Shown piece by piece: positions 36,518 to 44,770 of a DNA stretch of 64,000 bases. Position numbers and translations under genes: made by a program. Each line of letters opens with the position of its first letter. Position 1 is the first letter of the stretch. This DNA comes from Micromonospora chokoriensis. GTDB lineage: Bacteria > Actinomycetota > Actinomycetes > Mycobacteriales > Micromonosporaceae. The stretch spans positions 62,001-126,000 of the forward strand of contig NZ_JOAN01000014.1 in NCBI RefSeq assembly GCF_000718555.1, given 5' to 3'. Under the pieces are notes generated by a model. It had not been told where the DNA came from, did no database searches, and saw only the letters and a list, made by a program, of their open reading frames with translations.

Positions 36518-38005
36518 ATGTCCACGTACCGAGAGGGAGACCGCGCGAGGAGACCCAGACGGCGGTCCCGATGGTTCTTAGCCAGCGGCTTGCTGGCGGG
36601 AAGCCTGGTCGTGGGAGCCGCCGGCGCGGCCGCCGCCGCCGACCGGGCCTTCACCCTCCCAGGTCTGGCCCGGCTGACCCCGGCGGCCGATGACGACCGC
36701 CGCGAGGGCGACCGGCCCGACCCCGACGCCGAGCGGGCCCGTCCCGCTACCCCGGGCACCGGCAAGCGGGGCGTGGTGGCGGTGCCGTGCGACGCCGCGA
36801 AGCTGGTGGCCGCGTTGGTCACGGCCAACGCCGAGGGCGGCGGCGAGCTCCGCCTCGCGCCCAAGTGCCGCTACACCCTGACCGAGGCGTTCCACGAGAC
36901 CGACCAGTACGACGGCGGGATCCGCGACGCCCGGGAGGCGGCCGACGCCGCGGAGACTCCGGGTGACGCCGAGGCTCCGCCGCACAACCCGGCCGACGAC
37001 ACCGCCGGCCTGCCGGTGATCTATCAGGCCATCACGATCGACGGCGCGGGGGCCACCATCGCCCGGGACGCCCAGGCCGCCGCGTTCCGCTTCTTCACCG
37101 TCCGCGACGGCGGCGAGCTGACCCTGCGGGACGTGGAGCTGCACAACGGTCGCTCGGCCATCGAGGGCGGCAGCGTGCACGTGGTACACGGCGCCACCGC
37201 CGTGGTGGAACGGGTCACCGTCTCGCAGAGCACGTCGCTGTCGCCCGAGGGTGGCGGCGGCGGCATCTTCAACGACGGCAACATGGTGGTCACCGACTCC
37301 ACCTTCGTCGGCAACAGCGCCTCCGGCGCCGCGGGCAAGGGCGGGGGCCTGCTCAACGGTGGCGTACTGACGCTGAAGCGCTCCGAGTTCCACCGCAACA
37401 GCGCCAACGCCTACGGTGGCGGGCTCGGCAACTACCGTGGCGCGGCCGAGGTGGAGAGCGTCTCCTTCACCCAGAACAGCGCCAGCCAGGGCGGCGGACT
37501 GGCCAGCTTCTCGGCCCGGACGAAGGTCACCGACACCGAGCTGCTGAACAACACCGCGCAGGTCGGCGGCGGCGCCGCCAACTCCGACGCGGTGTTGGTG
37601 ATGCGCAAGATGACCATCCGTGGCAACACGTCCACGCTCAACGGCGGCGGCATCTCGACCGTGAAGGGTTTGACGCCGCTCGACGACAGCGTGGTCGACG
37701 GCAACACCACCCACGGCCTTGGGGCCGGCATCTATGCCGAGAAGGCGAACCTGCTGGTACGGGGCAGCGACGTGACCCGTAACGAGGCGGTCGGCGCTGC
37801 GTCCCAGGGTGGCGGCATCTACGCCAACGCGGGTTCGGTGGCGATCTACACCAGCAAGGTCACCCACAACGCGTCGACGCTGAAGCCCGGCGGCGTGTTC
37901 GGCATGCACGCCCAGGTCAAGCTCGACGACGAGAGCGTGGTCGTCGAGAACGAGCCGACCAACTGTGAGGGCAGCCAGGTGCCGATCGCGCACTGTTTCC
38001 GCTGA
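36518..38005 (+). CDS. Secreted right-handed beta-helix protein
   Basis: The 495-residue protein has a twin-arginine-like or long basic signal region (ARRPRRRSRWFLASGLLAGSLVVGAAGAAAAA) and a proline/acid-rich linker. From about residue 170 it shows repeated beta-helix turns with GGGxxN and GNSA/NTA spacing (GGGIFNDGNMVVTDSTFVGNSA, GGGLGNYRGAAEVESVSFTQNSA). The fold resembles pectate-lyase-like and polymorphic outer-membrane repeats. No catalytic residues are evident; a surface or carbohydrate-binding role is inferred. AGGAAGG at 36499-36505 precedes ATG 36518 at a long spacing. Confidence 0.85.
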   Translation: MSTYREGDRARRPRRRSRWFLASGLLAGSLVVGAAGAAAAADRAFTLPGLARLTPAADDDRREGDRPDPDAERARPATPGTGKRGVVAVPCDAAKLVAALVTANAEGGGELRLAPKCRYTLTEAFHETDQYDGGIRDAREAADAAETPGDAEAPPHNPADDTAGLPVIYQAITIDGAGATIARDAQAAAFRFFTVRDGGELTLRDVELHNGRSAIEGGSVHVVHGATAVVERVTVSQSTSLSPEGGGGGIFNDGNMVVTDSTFVGNSASGAAGKGGGLLNGGVLTLKRSEFHRNSANAYGGGLGNYRGAAEVESVSFTQNSASQGGGLASFSARTKVTDTELLNNTAQVGGGAANSDAVLVMRKMTIRGNTSTLNGGGISTVKGLTPLDDSVVDGNTTHGLGAGIYAEKANLLVRGSDVTRNEAVGAASQGGGIYANAGSVAIYTSKVTHNASTLKPGGVFGMHAQVKLDDESVVVENEPTNCEGSQVPIAHCFR

Positions 38006-38085
38006 CCGTCCACCCGCCCACCCTGCAAACCAGCCTCCTAGGATGCCACACAGGGTGTGACCCGCTCGACTACGTCCAAGAACGC

Positions 38086-38122
38086 GCCAGCCCGTGCCCC
38101 CGGATCAGGGGCACGGGCTGGC
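38086..38122. terminator. Bidirectional terminator
   Basis: A perfect 15-bp stem (GCCAGCCCGTGCCCC at 38086-38100 against 38108-38122) with a 7-base loop lies between the convergent ends of the beta-helix gene and the small membrane protein gene. Confidence 0.8.
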
Positions 38123-38133
38123 CGGCGTCTGTC

Positions 38134-38340
38134 CTACTTGGAAGGCTCGGGCAGCTTGCAGTCGACCTTGGGGTTGGCGCCGATGTAGTTCAACGGCCCG
38201 GCCACGATGGTGACCAGGATGGTGCCGGCCTCGGCGCAGTTGGTGTCGTCGCCGCTGTAATAACCGCGCTGGCCACCGGCGATCGCGCCGATCACCAACC
38301 AGATCACGACGATGACTCCGAGAATCGAGGTGCCGCGCAT
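38134..38340 (-). CDS. Small membrane protein, 68 residues
   Basis: The start ATG 38340 has an excellent ribosome binding site (AGGAGG, seven bases upstream). The protein begins MRGTSILGVIVVIWLVIGAIAGGQRGYYSG, one transmembrane helix, followed by an extracytoplasmic loop with two cysteines (TNCAEAGT and KVDCKLPEP) and a second hydrophobic stretch. The two cysteines could form a disulfide. Function unknown; similar small proteins are common in Micromonosporaceae as far as I recall. Confidence 0.8.
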   Translation of the reverse strand: MRGTSILGVIVVIWLVIGAIAGGQRGYYSGDDTNCAEAGTILVTIVAGPLNYIGANPKVDCKLPEPSK

Positions 38341-38592
38341 CGCTGCCTCCTGAGGTATGTGGTGGATCTGAGGTGCAGCCGTTGTACCCAATCGCGTCGC
38401 GCGGCTAACGGTCTCGTGCAACGACCCCGGTGGGATCCTCCATCCGGCTGATGCCGTCCGCCGTTGCGTACCGCCCAGGCATCCGCCGCCCGCACCGGGT
38501 AGCGCGTGTCGGCTATCGGATCGACGACCGACCTCGCCATGGTGCGGGTCGGTGGACGTAGAACTGCCTCACGGCCCCGCCGAGGAGGACTC

Positions 38593-39420
38593 ATGGACGC
38601 CCCGACACCGCCCCTGTACATCGACCGCCCCGAGGACGTCGCGGTCGCGGCCCGCGCGCTGGCTGGCGGCGCGATCGTCGCGGCGGCGTTCGCCAACTTC
38701 TACGTCCTGGTCACGCGCCCTGACGCGGCCACCGCACGCCGGGTCAACCTGGCCAAGGGCCGACCGGTCGACCAGGTCGGCAGCATCACCACCGCGATCG
38801 GCCGGATCCCGGGCATGTTCGACTGGACGCGGATCTCGCCGCGATTGCCGGTCGGTCGGGTGCGGGCGCTGATGGACGCCCTCTACGGGGGCGGGCCGTT
38901 CGGCTTCCGCGGGCCGGCGGCGGAGCGGCTCCCCGCGCACCTCACCCAGATCGACCAGGGGTTGCGGACCACCCAGGTGATCGCGCCGGGCCTGACCTGC
39001 CCGTCCAACGCCTTCTTCGAGCGGGCGCTCGCTGAGACCGGATCGGACCACCTGTACATCACCTCGGCGAACCGGTCCCGGCATCTCACCGGGGCGACGG
39101 AGGAACCAGCGCACTGGAAGGCGGGTGCCCTCGCCGCCGACTTCGCCCACCTCGACGATCTGGTGGTGCTGCTGCACCGGGACGAGGCCGCGGCCCGTGC
39201 CGCGTACCCGGGCTACCTCACCACCTCGGTCACCCTGCTCTCGTTCCACGCGCCGGAGGGTGACCTCGAAGAACCGCCAGTGCTCACCGTCGACCGACAC
39301 GGGTCGCTGCACCTGGACGACGTCCGCCGCGCCGCCGCGCCGCTGGGCCTGCAGGTGCGCCTGGCGGGCAGCGCCCGGCAACGGTTGCAGGTCCGGGGGT
39401 ACGCCGGGGCACTGGTGTGA
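38593..39420 (+). CDS. YrdC/Sua5-like domain protein
   Basis: The 275-residue protein resembles the Sua5/YciO/YrdC family, whose members make threonylcarbamoyl-adenylate for tRNA t6A. The substrate-site motifs are present in altered form: NLAKGRPVDQVGSITT for the KxRP segment and LYITSANRSRHLTGA for the TSANxSG loop. The core is spaced differently and the long middle insert (ISPRLPVGRVRALMDALYGG) is not typical. It may be a paralogue with another carbamoyl or nucleotide substrate. GAGGAGGAC precedes ATG 38593. Confidence 0.78.
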   Translation: MDAPTPPLYIDRPEDVAVAARALAGGAIVAAAFANFYVLVTRPDAATARRVNLAKGRPVDQVGSITTAIGRIPGMFDWTRISPRLPVGRVRALMDALYGGGPFGFRGPAAERLPAHLTQIDQGLRTTQVIAPGLTCPSNAFFERALAETGSDHLYITSANRSRHLTGATEEPAHWKAGALAADFAHLDDLVVLLHRDEAAARAAYPGYLTTSVTLLSFHAPEGDLEEPPVLTVDRHGSLHLDDVRRAAAPLGLQVRLAGSARQRLQVRGYAGALV

Positions 39421-39451
39421 GCGGCCACCGTAGCGGTCCGGCACCGGCGGT

Positions 39452-40660
39452 TCAGTGCGGTGGTGACGGGGCCTCCGGCGGCTTGCCATGGCTACGCCGG
39501 AAGTCCGCGTAGGCCACACCGGCCAGCACCAGCAGCCCGCCGAGGGAGGCGAAGATCGGCGGCAGGTAGAGCACGGCGGGCGCGATGGTCAGCAACGCCA
39601 GCACGCCGCCGGGTCGGGACCAGGACACTCGGCTGAACACCTCGTACTCGAAGGAGGCCCGGCCGGCCAGGAACAGCGCCGGGCCGCCGAGGATCACCGC
39701 CATCCAGGCCGGCGGCGTTCGCCCGGTCGGCTCGTGCAGCACCAGGTGGAAGCCGGCCGCCGTGGTCACCACGCCGGCGATCATCAACAGATGGGTGTAC
39801 GGCGCGCTGAACAGGAACTTGCTCGGTGACTGGGCCGCCTGGATGGCGGTCGGCAGCAACTCGCCGGACTTGTGCACGTAGATCCGCCAGAGCAGCAGCG
39901 TGGTCAGGAACGCCACCGCGAACGCCCCGATGTTCTCGGCCTCGTTGTGTTCCATGCTGAACATGGTGCCGATGGTCAGGATGGCGTCGCCGAGCGCGAT
40001 GATGAAGAACTGCTGGTAGCGCTCCGAGAGATGCTCCGCCGTGACGTTGCGTTGCTGCTCCGGGACCACGCCGAGCCCCGGCACCGGGTACGCGAGCCGG
40101 AAGCCGATGTAGTCGATGGCGAGCGCGATGGCCCAGCAGGCGATCCGGGCGTCCCCGCTGACGAATGCGCCGATGAGCCAGGGGATCGCCGACACCGCGA
40201 ACCAGAGGAAAATGCGGGCCGCTCGACGCTGGGTCTGCGGTTCGCGGCGTACCGCCGGCATGAGGAACAGCCCGCGCCCGAGGTGGATCGCCACGTACGT
40301 GCCGGCGAAGATGAGCCCGCGTTGGTTGAACGCCTCCGGGATCGCCGTGGTCATCAGCAGCGCGCCGAACATCACGGCGCTGATCAGCAGTTTGATCTCG
40401 GTGCGTTCCGGGTTGTACAGGTCGGTGACGAGCGTGGTGATCGTCCAGGTCCACCAGACGGCCGCCAGCATGATCAGTGCCTGGGCGGCGCGGTGCCAGT
40501 CGAGCTGGTCGACCATTCCCCGCGAGATGAGCGCCAGCGCGACCACGTACACCAGGTCGAAGAAGAGCTCGAGGAGGGTTACCCGGCGCGGGGCCTCCGG
40601 GTCGCGCACGGGTGGACGGTTGGCCCGCGGCGACCCGGGCTCCGGCGCGGCGAGGTGCAC
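39452..40660 (-). CDS. LtrA-family membrane protein (low temperature requirement A)
   Basis: This 402-residue polytopic protein starts, on my choice, at GTG 40660 (VHLAAPEPGS) because AGGAG lies at a good distance; the frame extends 16 codons further to GTG 40708. The family block VTLLELFFDLVYVVALALIS begins the first transmembrane helix and is followed by about 10 more helices, with SERYQQFFIIALGDAILTIG in the middle, where LtrA proteins carry a conserved E...GE/GD pattern. The biochemical function of the family is unknown. Confidence 0.85.
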   Translation of the reverse strand: MHLAAPEPGSPRANRPPVRDPEAPRRVTLLELFFDLVYVVALALISRGMVDQLDWHRAAQALIMLAAVWWTWTITTLVTDLYNPERTEIKLLISAVMFGALLMTTAIPEAFNQRGLIFAGTYVAIHLGRGLFLMPAVRREPQTQRRAARIFLWFAVSAIPWLIGAFVSGDARIACWAIALAIDYIGFRLAYPVPGLGVVPEQQRNVTAEHLSERYQQFFIIALGDAILTIGTMFSMEHNEAENIGAFAVAFLTTLLLWRIYVHKSGELLPTAIQAAQSPSKFLFSAPYTHLLMIAGVVTTAAGFHLVLHEPTGRTPPAWMAVILGGPALFLAGRASFEYEVFSRVSWSRPGGVLALLTIAPAVLYLPPIFASLGGLLVLAGVAYADFRRSHGKPPEAPSPPH

Positions 40661-40795
40661 GGGATACTCCTGCGGAACCGTTCGGCTCGACGGACCGGTC
40701 CGGTCCACTTCGACGAACGGTACCGAGCGGTCGATCCGACGATCGCACGTTCGACCGCTCGTCCCCCCACCGAGGTTCTCGGTCTGCGGTGCGGG

Positions 40796-41725
40796 TTACC
40801 CCTGCCCGCGCGGGGTGGCGAGGGCGTCGACCAGGCGGCGGGCGGAGCCGGCCAGGTTCCATCGTTGGGCGAGGTCGAGCAGCCGGTCCGGGTCGACCGG
40901 CGCGGTCGGCAGCGCGGTGGGCAGCTCCGGCAGGGGCACGTCCAGGGCGACCCGGACCACCGTCGGCGCGACGTCCAGGTAGTCGCGCGCCGCGGCCAGC
41001 TTGGTGCGCAGGCCCGGTGCGAAGGACGAGTCGGAGTCGTCGAGCGCGGCGAGGATGCCGGCGATGCTGCCGTACCGTTCGATCAGCCGGGCGGCGGTCT
41101 TGTCGCCGACGCCCGCCACCCCGGGCAGCCCGTCGCTGGGGTCGCCGCGCAGTGCCGCGAAGTCGGCGTACCGGTCGGCCGGCACGCCGTAGCGGGCCCG
41201 CACCGCGGCGTCGTCGCAGTCGTCGAGCTTGGCGACGCCCCGCCCCACGTAGAGCAGTCGGACGGGTCGGGCGTCGTCGACGAGTTGGAACAGGTCGCGG
41301 TCGCCGGAGACCACCTCAACCGGGCCGGGCTGGGTCACCGAGAGGGTGCCCAGCACGTCGTCCGCCTCGTAGCCGGTCGCGCCGACGGCGGTGATGCCCA
41401 CCGCGGCGAGGACCTCAAGGATCATCGGCACCTGTGGGGAGAGGGTGTCTGGAACGATCTCGCCGCCCTGTGGGGCCACCCGGTGCGCCTTGTACGACGG
41501 CAGCAGGTCGACTCGCCAGGCGGGACGCCAGTCGTAGTCCAGTGCGCAGACCATCCGGTCGGCGCCGCGCCCACGGATCAGGGTGGCGAGCATGTCGAGG
41601 AAGCCGCGCACCGCGTTGACCGGTGTGCCGTCCTCGGCTCGGGCGGCGGATTCCGGGATGCCGAAGTAGGCCCGGAAGTAGAGGCTGGCTGCGTCGATCA
41701 GCAGGATCGGGGGTCGGTGTGCCAC
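40796..41725 (-). CDS. 5'-3' exonuclease / flap endonuclease-like protein
   Basis: This 309-residue protein matches the 5'-3' exonuclease domain of DNA polymerase I as a free-standing protein. The N-terminus PILLIDAASLYFRAYFGIPES carries the first metal aspartate; further acidic residues are in CALDYDWRPAWR, TGYEADDVLGTLS and VSGDRDLFQLV. The helix-hairpin-helix reads GLPGVAGVGDKTAARLIERYG. It could act in primer removal or plasmid and phage DNA processing. The start GTG 41725 lacks a clear ribosome binding site. Confidence 0.9.
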   Translation of the reverse strand: MAHRPPILLIDAASLYFRAYFGIPESAARAEDGTPVNAVRGFLDMLATLIRGRGADRMVCALDYDWRPAWRVDLLPSYKAHRVAPQGGEIVPDTLSPQVPMILEVLAAVGITAVGATGYEADDVLGTLSVTQPGPVEVVSGDRDLFQLVDDARPVRLLYVGRGVAKLDDCDDAAVRARYGVPADRYADFAALRGDPSDGLPGVAGVGDKTAARLIERYGSIAGILAALDDSDSSFAPGLRTKLAAARDYLDVAPTVVRVALDVPLPELPTALPTAPVDPDRLLDLAQRWNLAGSARRLVDALATPRGQG

Positions 41726-41784
41726 GCCGGACAGCCTGGCACAACCGTCCGACGATCAGGCGTACGCCCGGCCGTGGGCGGGTG

Positions 41785-42000
41785 TCAGCGTTGCTCGTCG
41801 TGCTGGTAGACAATTTCCCGTCGGGCCAGGTGCTGCACGATGTAGCTGGTCACCAGCAGCAGGATCGCGACCACCACCTCGATCCAGGCCGCGACGCCGT
41901 CGGCGACGGTGACGCCGATGATCAGCAGAGCCAGGCCGATGAGCGCGAGGACCCCGGCCCACAGTTGGCGGCGACGGCGGGTCGCCTCGTTCGCTGTCAC
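41785..42000 (-). CDS. Small two-helix membrane protein, 71 residues
   Basis: GTG 42000 follows GGGAGGACC at good spacing. The product, starting VTANEATRRRRQLWAGVLALIG, has two hydrophobic helices (about residues 14-34 and 38-55) and a charged C-terminus EIVYQHDEQR. The frame is open far upstream but only this part is protein-like. Function unknown; such proteins often act as small membrane partners. Confidence 0.65.
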   Translation of the reverse strand: MTANEATRRRRQLWAGVLALIGLALLIIGVTVADGVAAWIEVVVAILLLVTSYIVQHLARREIVYQHDEQR

Positions 42001-42215
42001 GCTGGTCCTCCCGGTCGGGATGCCCGCGCGGGCTCCCCGATCCCAGGCTAGGGCCGCCGGGACGCGCCGGGGCCGGAAAACGACCGTGTGACCTGGTCGC
42101 CGCGCCGACCGCCGACCCGACCATGCTGGTCGTGCCGGCGGTCCACCAGCGCCAGAACACCCCGGCCCGTTCGTCGACGTGCATGTCGCCGTCCCCCGTT
42201 CGCCGAGCCAGTGCA

Positions 42216-42240
42216 TTCCAATCTGGAACGGACTATAGTC
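42216..42240 (+). promoter_or_regulatory. Palindromic operator/promoter of the HxlR-peroxiredoxin gene
   Basis: Two perfect palindromes sit end to end upstream of the gene: TTCCA-ATC-TGGAA (42216-42228) and GACTATAGTC (42231-42240). TATAGT inside the second resembles a -10 box. The paired symmetry fits binding of a dimeric HxlR regulator to its own promoter. Confidence 0.6.
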
Positions 42241-42265
42241 AAAGTGGGAGCAACGGAGGTAGTGG

Positions 42266-43153
42266 GTGCGGCGAGAGGATCTTGCCGATGCGGACTGCGG
42301 TATCGCGCAGGCGCTCGGCGTACTGGGGGACTGGTGGACGTTTCTCATCGTGCGTGACGTCGCTGGCGGGACGACCCGCTTCGACGCGCTGCAACGTGAG
42401 CTGGGCGTCAGCCGTCGAGCCCTGACCGAGCGCCTCGGCGCGCTTGTCGAGCACGGTGTGCTGGAGCGCCGGCCGTACTCACGACACCCACCGCGCTACG
42501 ACTATCTGCTCACCACGAGGGGCGAGGGGCTGTTGCCGGTGCTGATCGCGTTGCAGGACTGGGGAACGAGGCATCTGATGGGTGACGGTGACGTGACCGC
42601 GACGGCCGACGCCGGCTCGGCCGAGGCGCGCCGCGCGCACGACCTGGTCGGCCGGCGGTTGCCCGAGGTCGTCCTGCCCGCCGCCGACGGACAGCCGGTC
42701 GCGGTGGCGGCGACGGACGCGTGGACCGTCCTCTACCTATTCCCCGGGGCGTACGCGCCGGGGACGCAGGGCTATCCGCCCGACTGGGCGGAGATTCCCG
42801 GCGCCCGAGGGTGCACTCTGGAGTCGACCACCTACGCCAAGCGTCATCCGGACTTCGTGACCGCCGGTGTCCGGGTGTACGGCATCAGCACCCAGCGGCC
42901 CGACCAACTCGCCGACTTCGCGGCGTACGCCGAACTGCCGTTTCCGCTGCTGTCGGACGAGGACGGTCGGCTGGGGGCGGGGCTGCTGCTGCCGGTGTTC
43001 CGCGCTGGCGGGGTGGCCCGGTTCAAGCGGCTGTCCCTGCTGGTCGACCCGACGGCGGTGGTGCGTGCCGTGCAGTTCCCGGTCACCGACCCGGCCGCCT
43101 CGGTGCAGGAGATGCTCGCCCTGGTCGCCGAGCACGCGGGGATCCCCGGCTGA
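42266..43153 (+). CDS. HxlR regulator fused to a peroxiredoxin-like domain
   Basis: The 295-residue protein joins a HxlR winged helix (residues about 5-105: DCGIAQALGVLGDWWTFLIV, then RALTERLGALVEHGVLERRPY) to an AhpC/TSA-type redoxin domain (about 125-295). The redoxin half has VLYLFPGAYAPGTQGYPPDW and, 20 residues on, GARGCTLESTTYAKRHPDF. The only cysteine in the active-site region is Cys183, the probable peroxidatic residue. Cys11 matches the N-terminal cysteine used for redox sensing in HxlR proteins. It could sense and consume peroxide in one polypeptide. GTG 42266 follows GGAGGT. Confidence 0.88.
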   Translation: MRREDLADADCGIAQALGVLGDWWTFLIVRDVAGGTTRFDALQRELGVSRRALTERLGALVEHGVLERRPYSRHPPRYDYLLTTRGEGLLPVLIALQDWGTRHLMGDGDVTATADAGSAEARRAHDLVGRRLPEVVLPAADGQPVAVAATDAWTVLYLFPGAYAPGTQGYPPDWAEIPGARGCTLESTTYAKRHPDFVTAGVRVYGISTQRPDQLADFAAYAELPFPLLSDEDGRLGAGLLLPVFRAGGVARFKRLSLLVDPTAVVRAVQFPVTDPAASVQEMLALVAEHAGIPG

Positions 43154-43203
43154 CGCTGTCACGTCGACCGGGGACCCCGCGAGCTGCGGACCGTAGACCG
43201 GCG

Positions 43204-44571
43204 TCAGGCCGGGAGGGTCCAGCGCTGGTTGGCGCCGGCGAAGCACTCCCAGATCTGCAACCGGGTGCCGTCGGCGGAGCTGTTGTCGCTGGCGTCCAGG
43301 CACTTGTTGGACTGCGGGTTGCGCAGAGTGCCGTTGGACTGCGCCTGCCAGACCTGCGCGCCGCTGCCGTTGCAGTCCCAGAGCTGGACCTTCGCGCCGT
43401 TGGCGGTGGAGCCGCTGGTGATGTCGGCGCACTTGCCGAGGGCGCGTAGCGTGCTGTCGCTGGCCACGGTCCAGGTCTGCGCGTTGGTGCCGTTGCAGGT
43501 GTAGAGCTGGATGGCGGCGCCGTTGGCGGTGCTCGCTGCGGCCACGTCGACGCACTTGCCGGCGATTCCGGTGATCTGGCCGGTACGACCGGTCGGCGGC
43601 GGGGTGGTGCCGCCCATGATGGTGTCGTACATGGCGCTGAGCAGTGAGGTCGAGCCGCTCATGTCCTGGCTCAGCTCCCAGTTCATCACGCCGCCGGCGT
43701 TGGCCAGCGCCCACTGCGTCTTGCGCTTGACCGTCGGGATGCCGTTCCAGCACTGCTGGCTGCCGCCGATGTTGGCGCAGTCCCGATTGGCGTTCGCCGG
43801 GTCCAGCCCGACCAGGTACGAGTAGTTGTAGTAGACAGGTCGGCTGTAGAACGGGATGCCCATCACGGCCTTGCTGGCCGGTAGACCACGGTTCTTCCAG
43901 ATGTTGATGCTGTTGACCGACCAGTCGTAGTTGGAGTGCGGGCTACCGCCGTCGTACGCCATGATGTTGAGCCAGTCGACCAGGGGGAACACGGCCGTCT
44001 GGACGCCCTGCACGGTGGGGCCCTCGGAGACGACGGCGGCGGTGAGGAGCTTGCCCCGGCTGCGCATGGCGCTGCTGAGCTGCGTCATGAGCGCGGTGTA
44101 GTTGTTGGCCGAGGCGCCGGAGTCGGGGTACTCCCAGTCCATGTCGACGCCGTCCAGGTTGTACTGGTTGACGAAGTTGACCAGGTTGTTGACGAAGTTG
44201 GTGCGGCTGGTGGCGTTGGCGGCGAGCGCCTCGAAGGCCGAGTCGTTGCCGTCGTTCCAGCCGCCGACAGCGATGGAGACCTTCACGTTGTTGGCGTGCC
44301 CCTGCGAGACCAGCGAGGAGAGCCGGGCCCCATCCACCCCCTGCAGGCTGCCGTTGCTGTTGGGCAGGATGAAGGCGTAGTTGATGTGGGTGAGCTTGTT
44401 GTACTGGATGGTGTTGATGTTGCCGGCCCAGGAGGGCATGTAGCCGACGCTCTTGAAGTTGTTCGGCAGCACCACGGCCTGCGCGGCGGTGGGGATCACG
44501 GTGAGGGTGGCGCCGGCCGTGGCCAGCGCGAGCAGGCCGGCGGCGAGGGCGCGGCGTAGTGGTGAGGACAT
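43204..44571 (-). CDS. Secreted GH18 chitinase with ricin-type lectin domain
   Basis: The 455-residue protein has a signal peptide (MSSPLRRALAAGLLALATAG to about residue 32). The GH18 catalytic domain runs to about residue 310, with DGVDMDWEYP (the DxxDxDxE motif; catalytic Glu near 147), IMAYDGG and GVMNWELSQD. A TTPPPTGRTG linker leads to a ricin-B/CBM13 lectin domain with QLYTCNGTNAQTW, QLWDCNGSGAQVW and QIWECFAGANQRW, three QxW-type repeats. It should cleave chitin outside the cell. I saw no direct-repeat chitinase operator upstream. Confidence 0.93.
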   Translation of the reverse strand: MSSPLRRALAAGLLALATAGATLTVIPTAAQAVVLPNNFKSVGYMPSWAGNINTIQYNKLTHINYAFILPNSNGSLQGVDGARLSSLVSQGHANNVKVSIAVGGWNDGNDSAFEALAANATSRTNFVNNLVNFVNQYNLDGVDMDWEYPDSGASANNYTALMTQLSSAMRSRGKLLTAAVVSEGPTVQGVQTAVFPLVDWLNIMAYDGGSPHSNYDWSVNSINIWKNRGLPASKAVMGIPFYSRPVYYNYSYLVGLDPANANRDCANIGGSQQCWNGIPTVKRKTQWALANAGGVMNWELSQDMSGSTSLLSAMYDTIMGGTTPPPTGRTGQITGIAGKCVDVAAASTANGAAIQLYTCNGTNAQTWTVASDSTLRALGKCADITSGSTANGAKVQLWDCNGSGAQVWQAQSNGTLRNPQSNKCLDASDNSSADGTRLQIWECFAGANQRWTLPA

Positions 44572-44770
44572 CGGGGGCCTTCCCGTGGGCGGGGAACGAC
44601 ACCGCCCACGCAGGGTTGTCGCGGGCGGGGGTGCGGGACGCAGGTACGGGTGGGCCTCGAGGCAGCCAAATCTTAAAGAGTGTTAACTGTCCGCGTCAAT
44701 CAACAACGATGAATTTCCGGTCCACCGGTGTCGATATGGGGTTTCCCCAAACGACCGTTAAGCTGACGGG

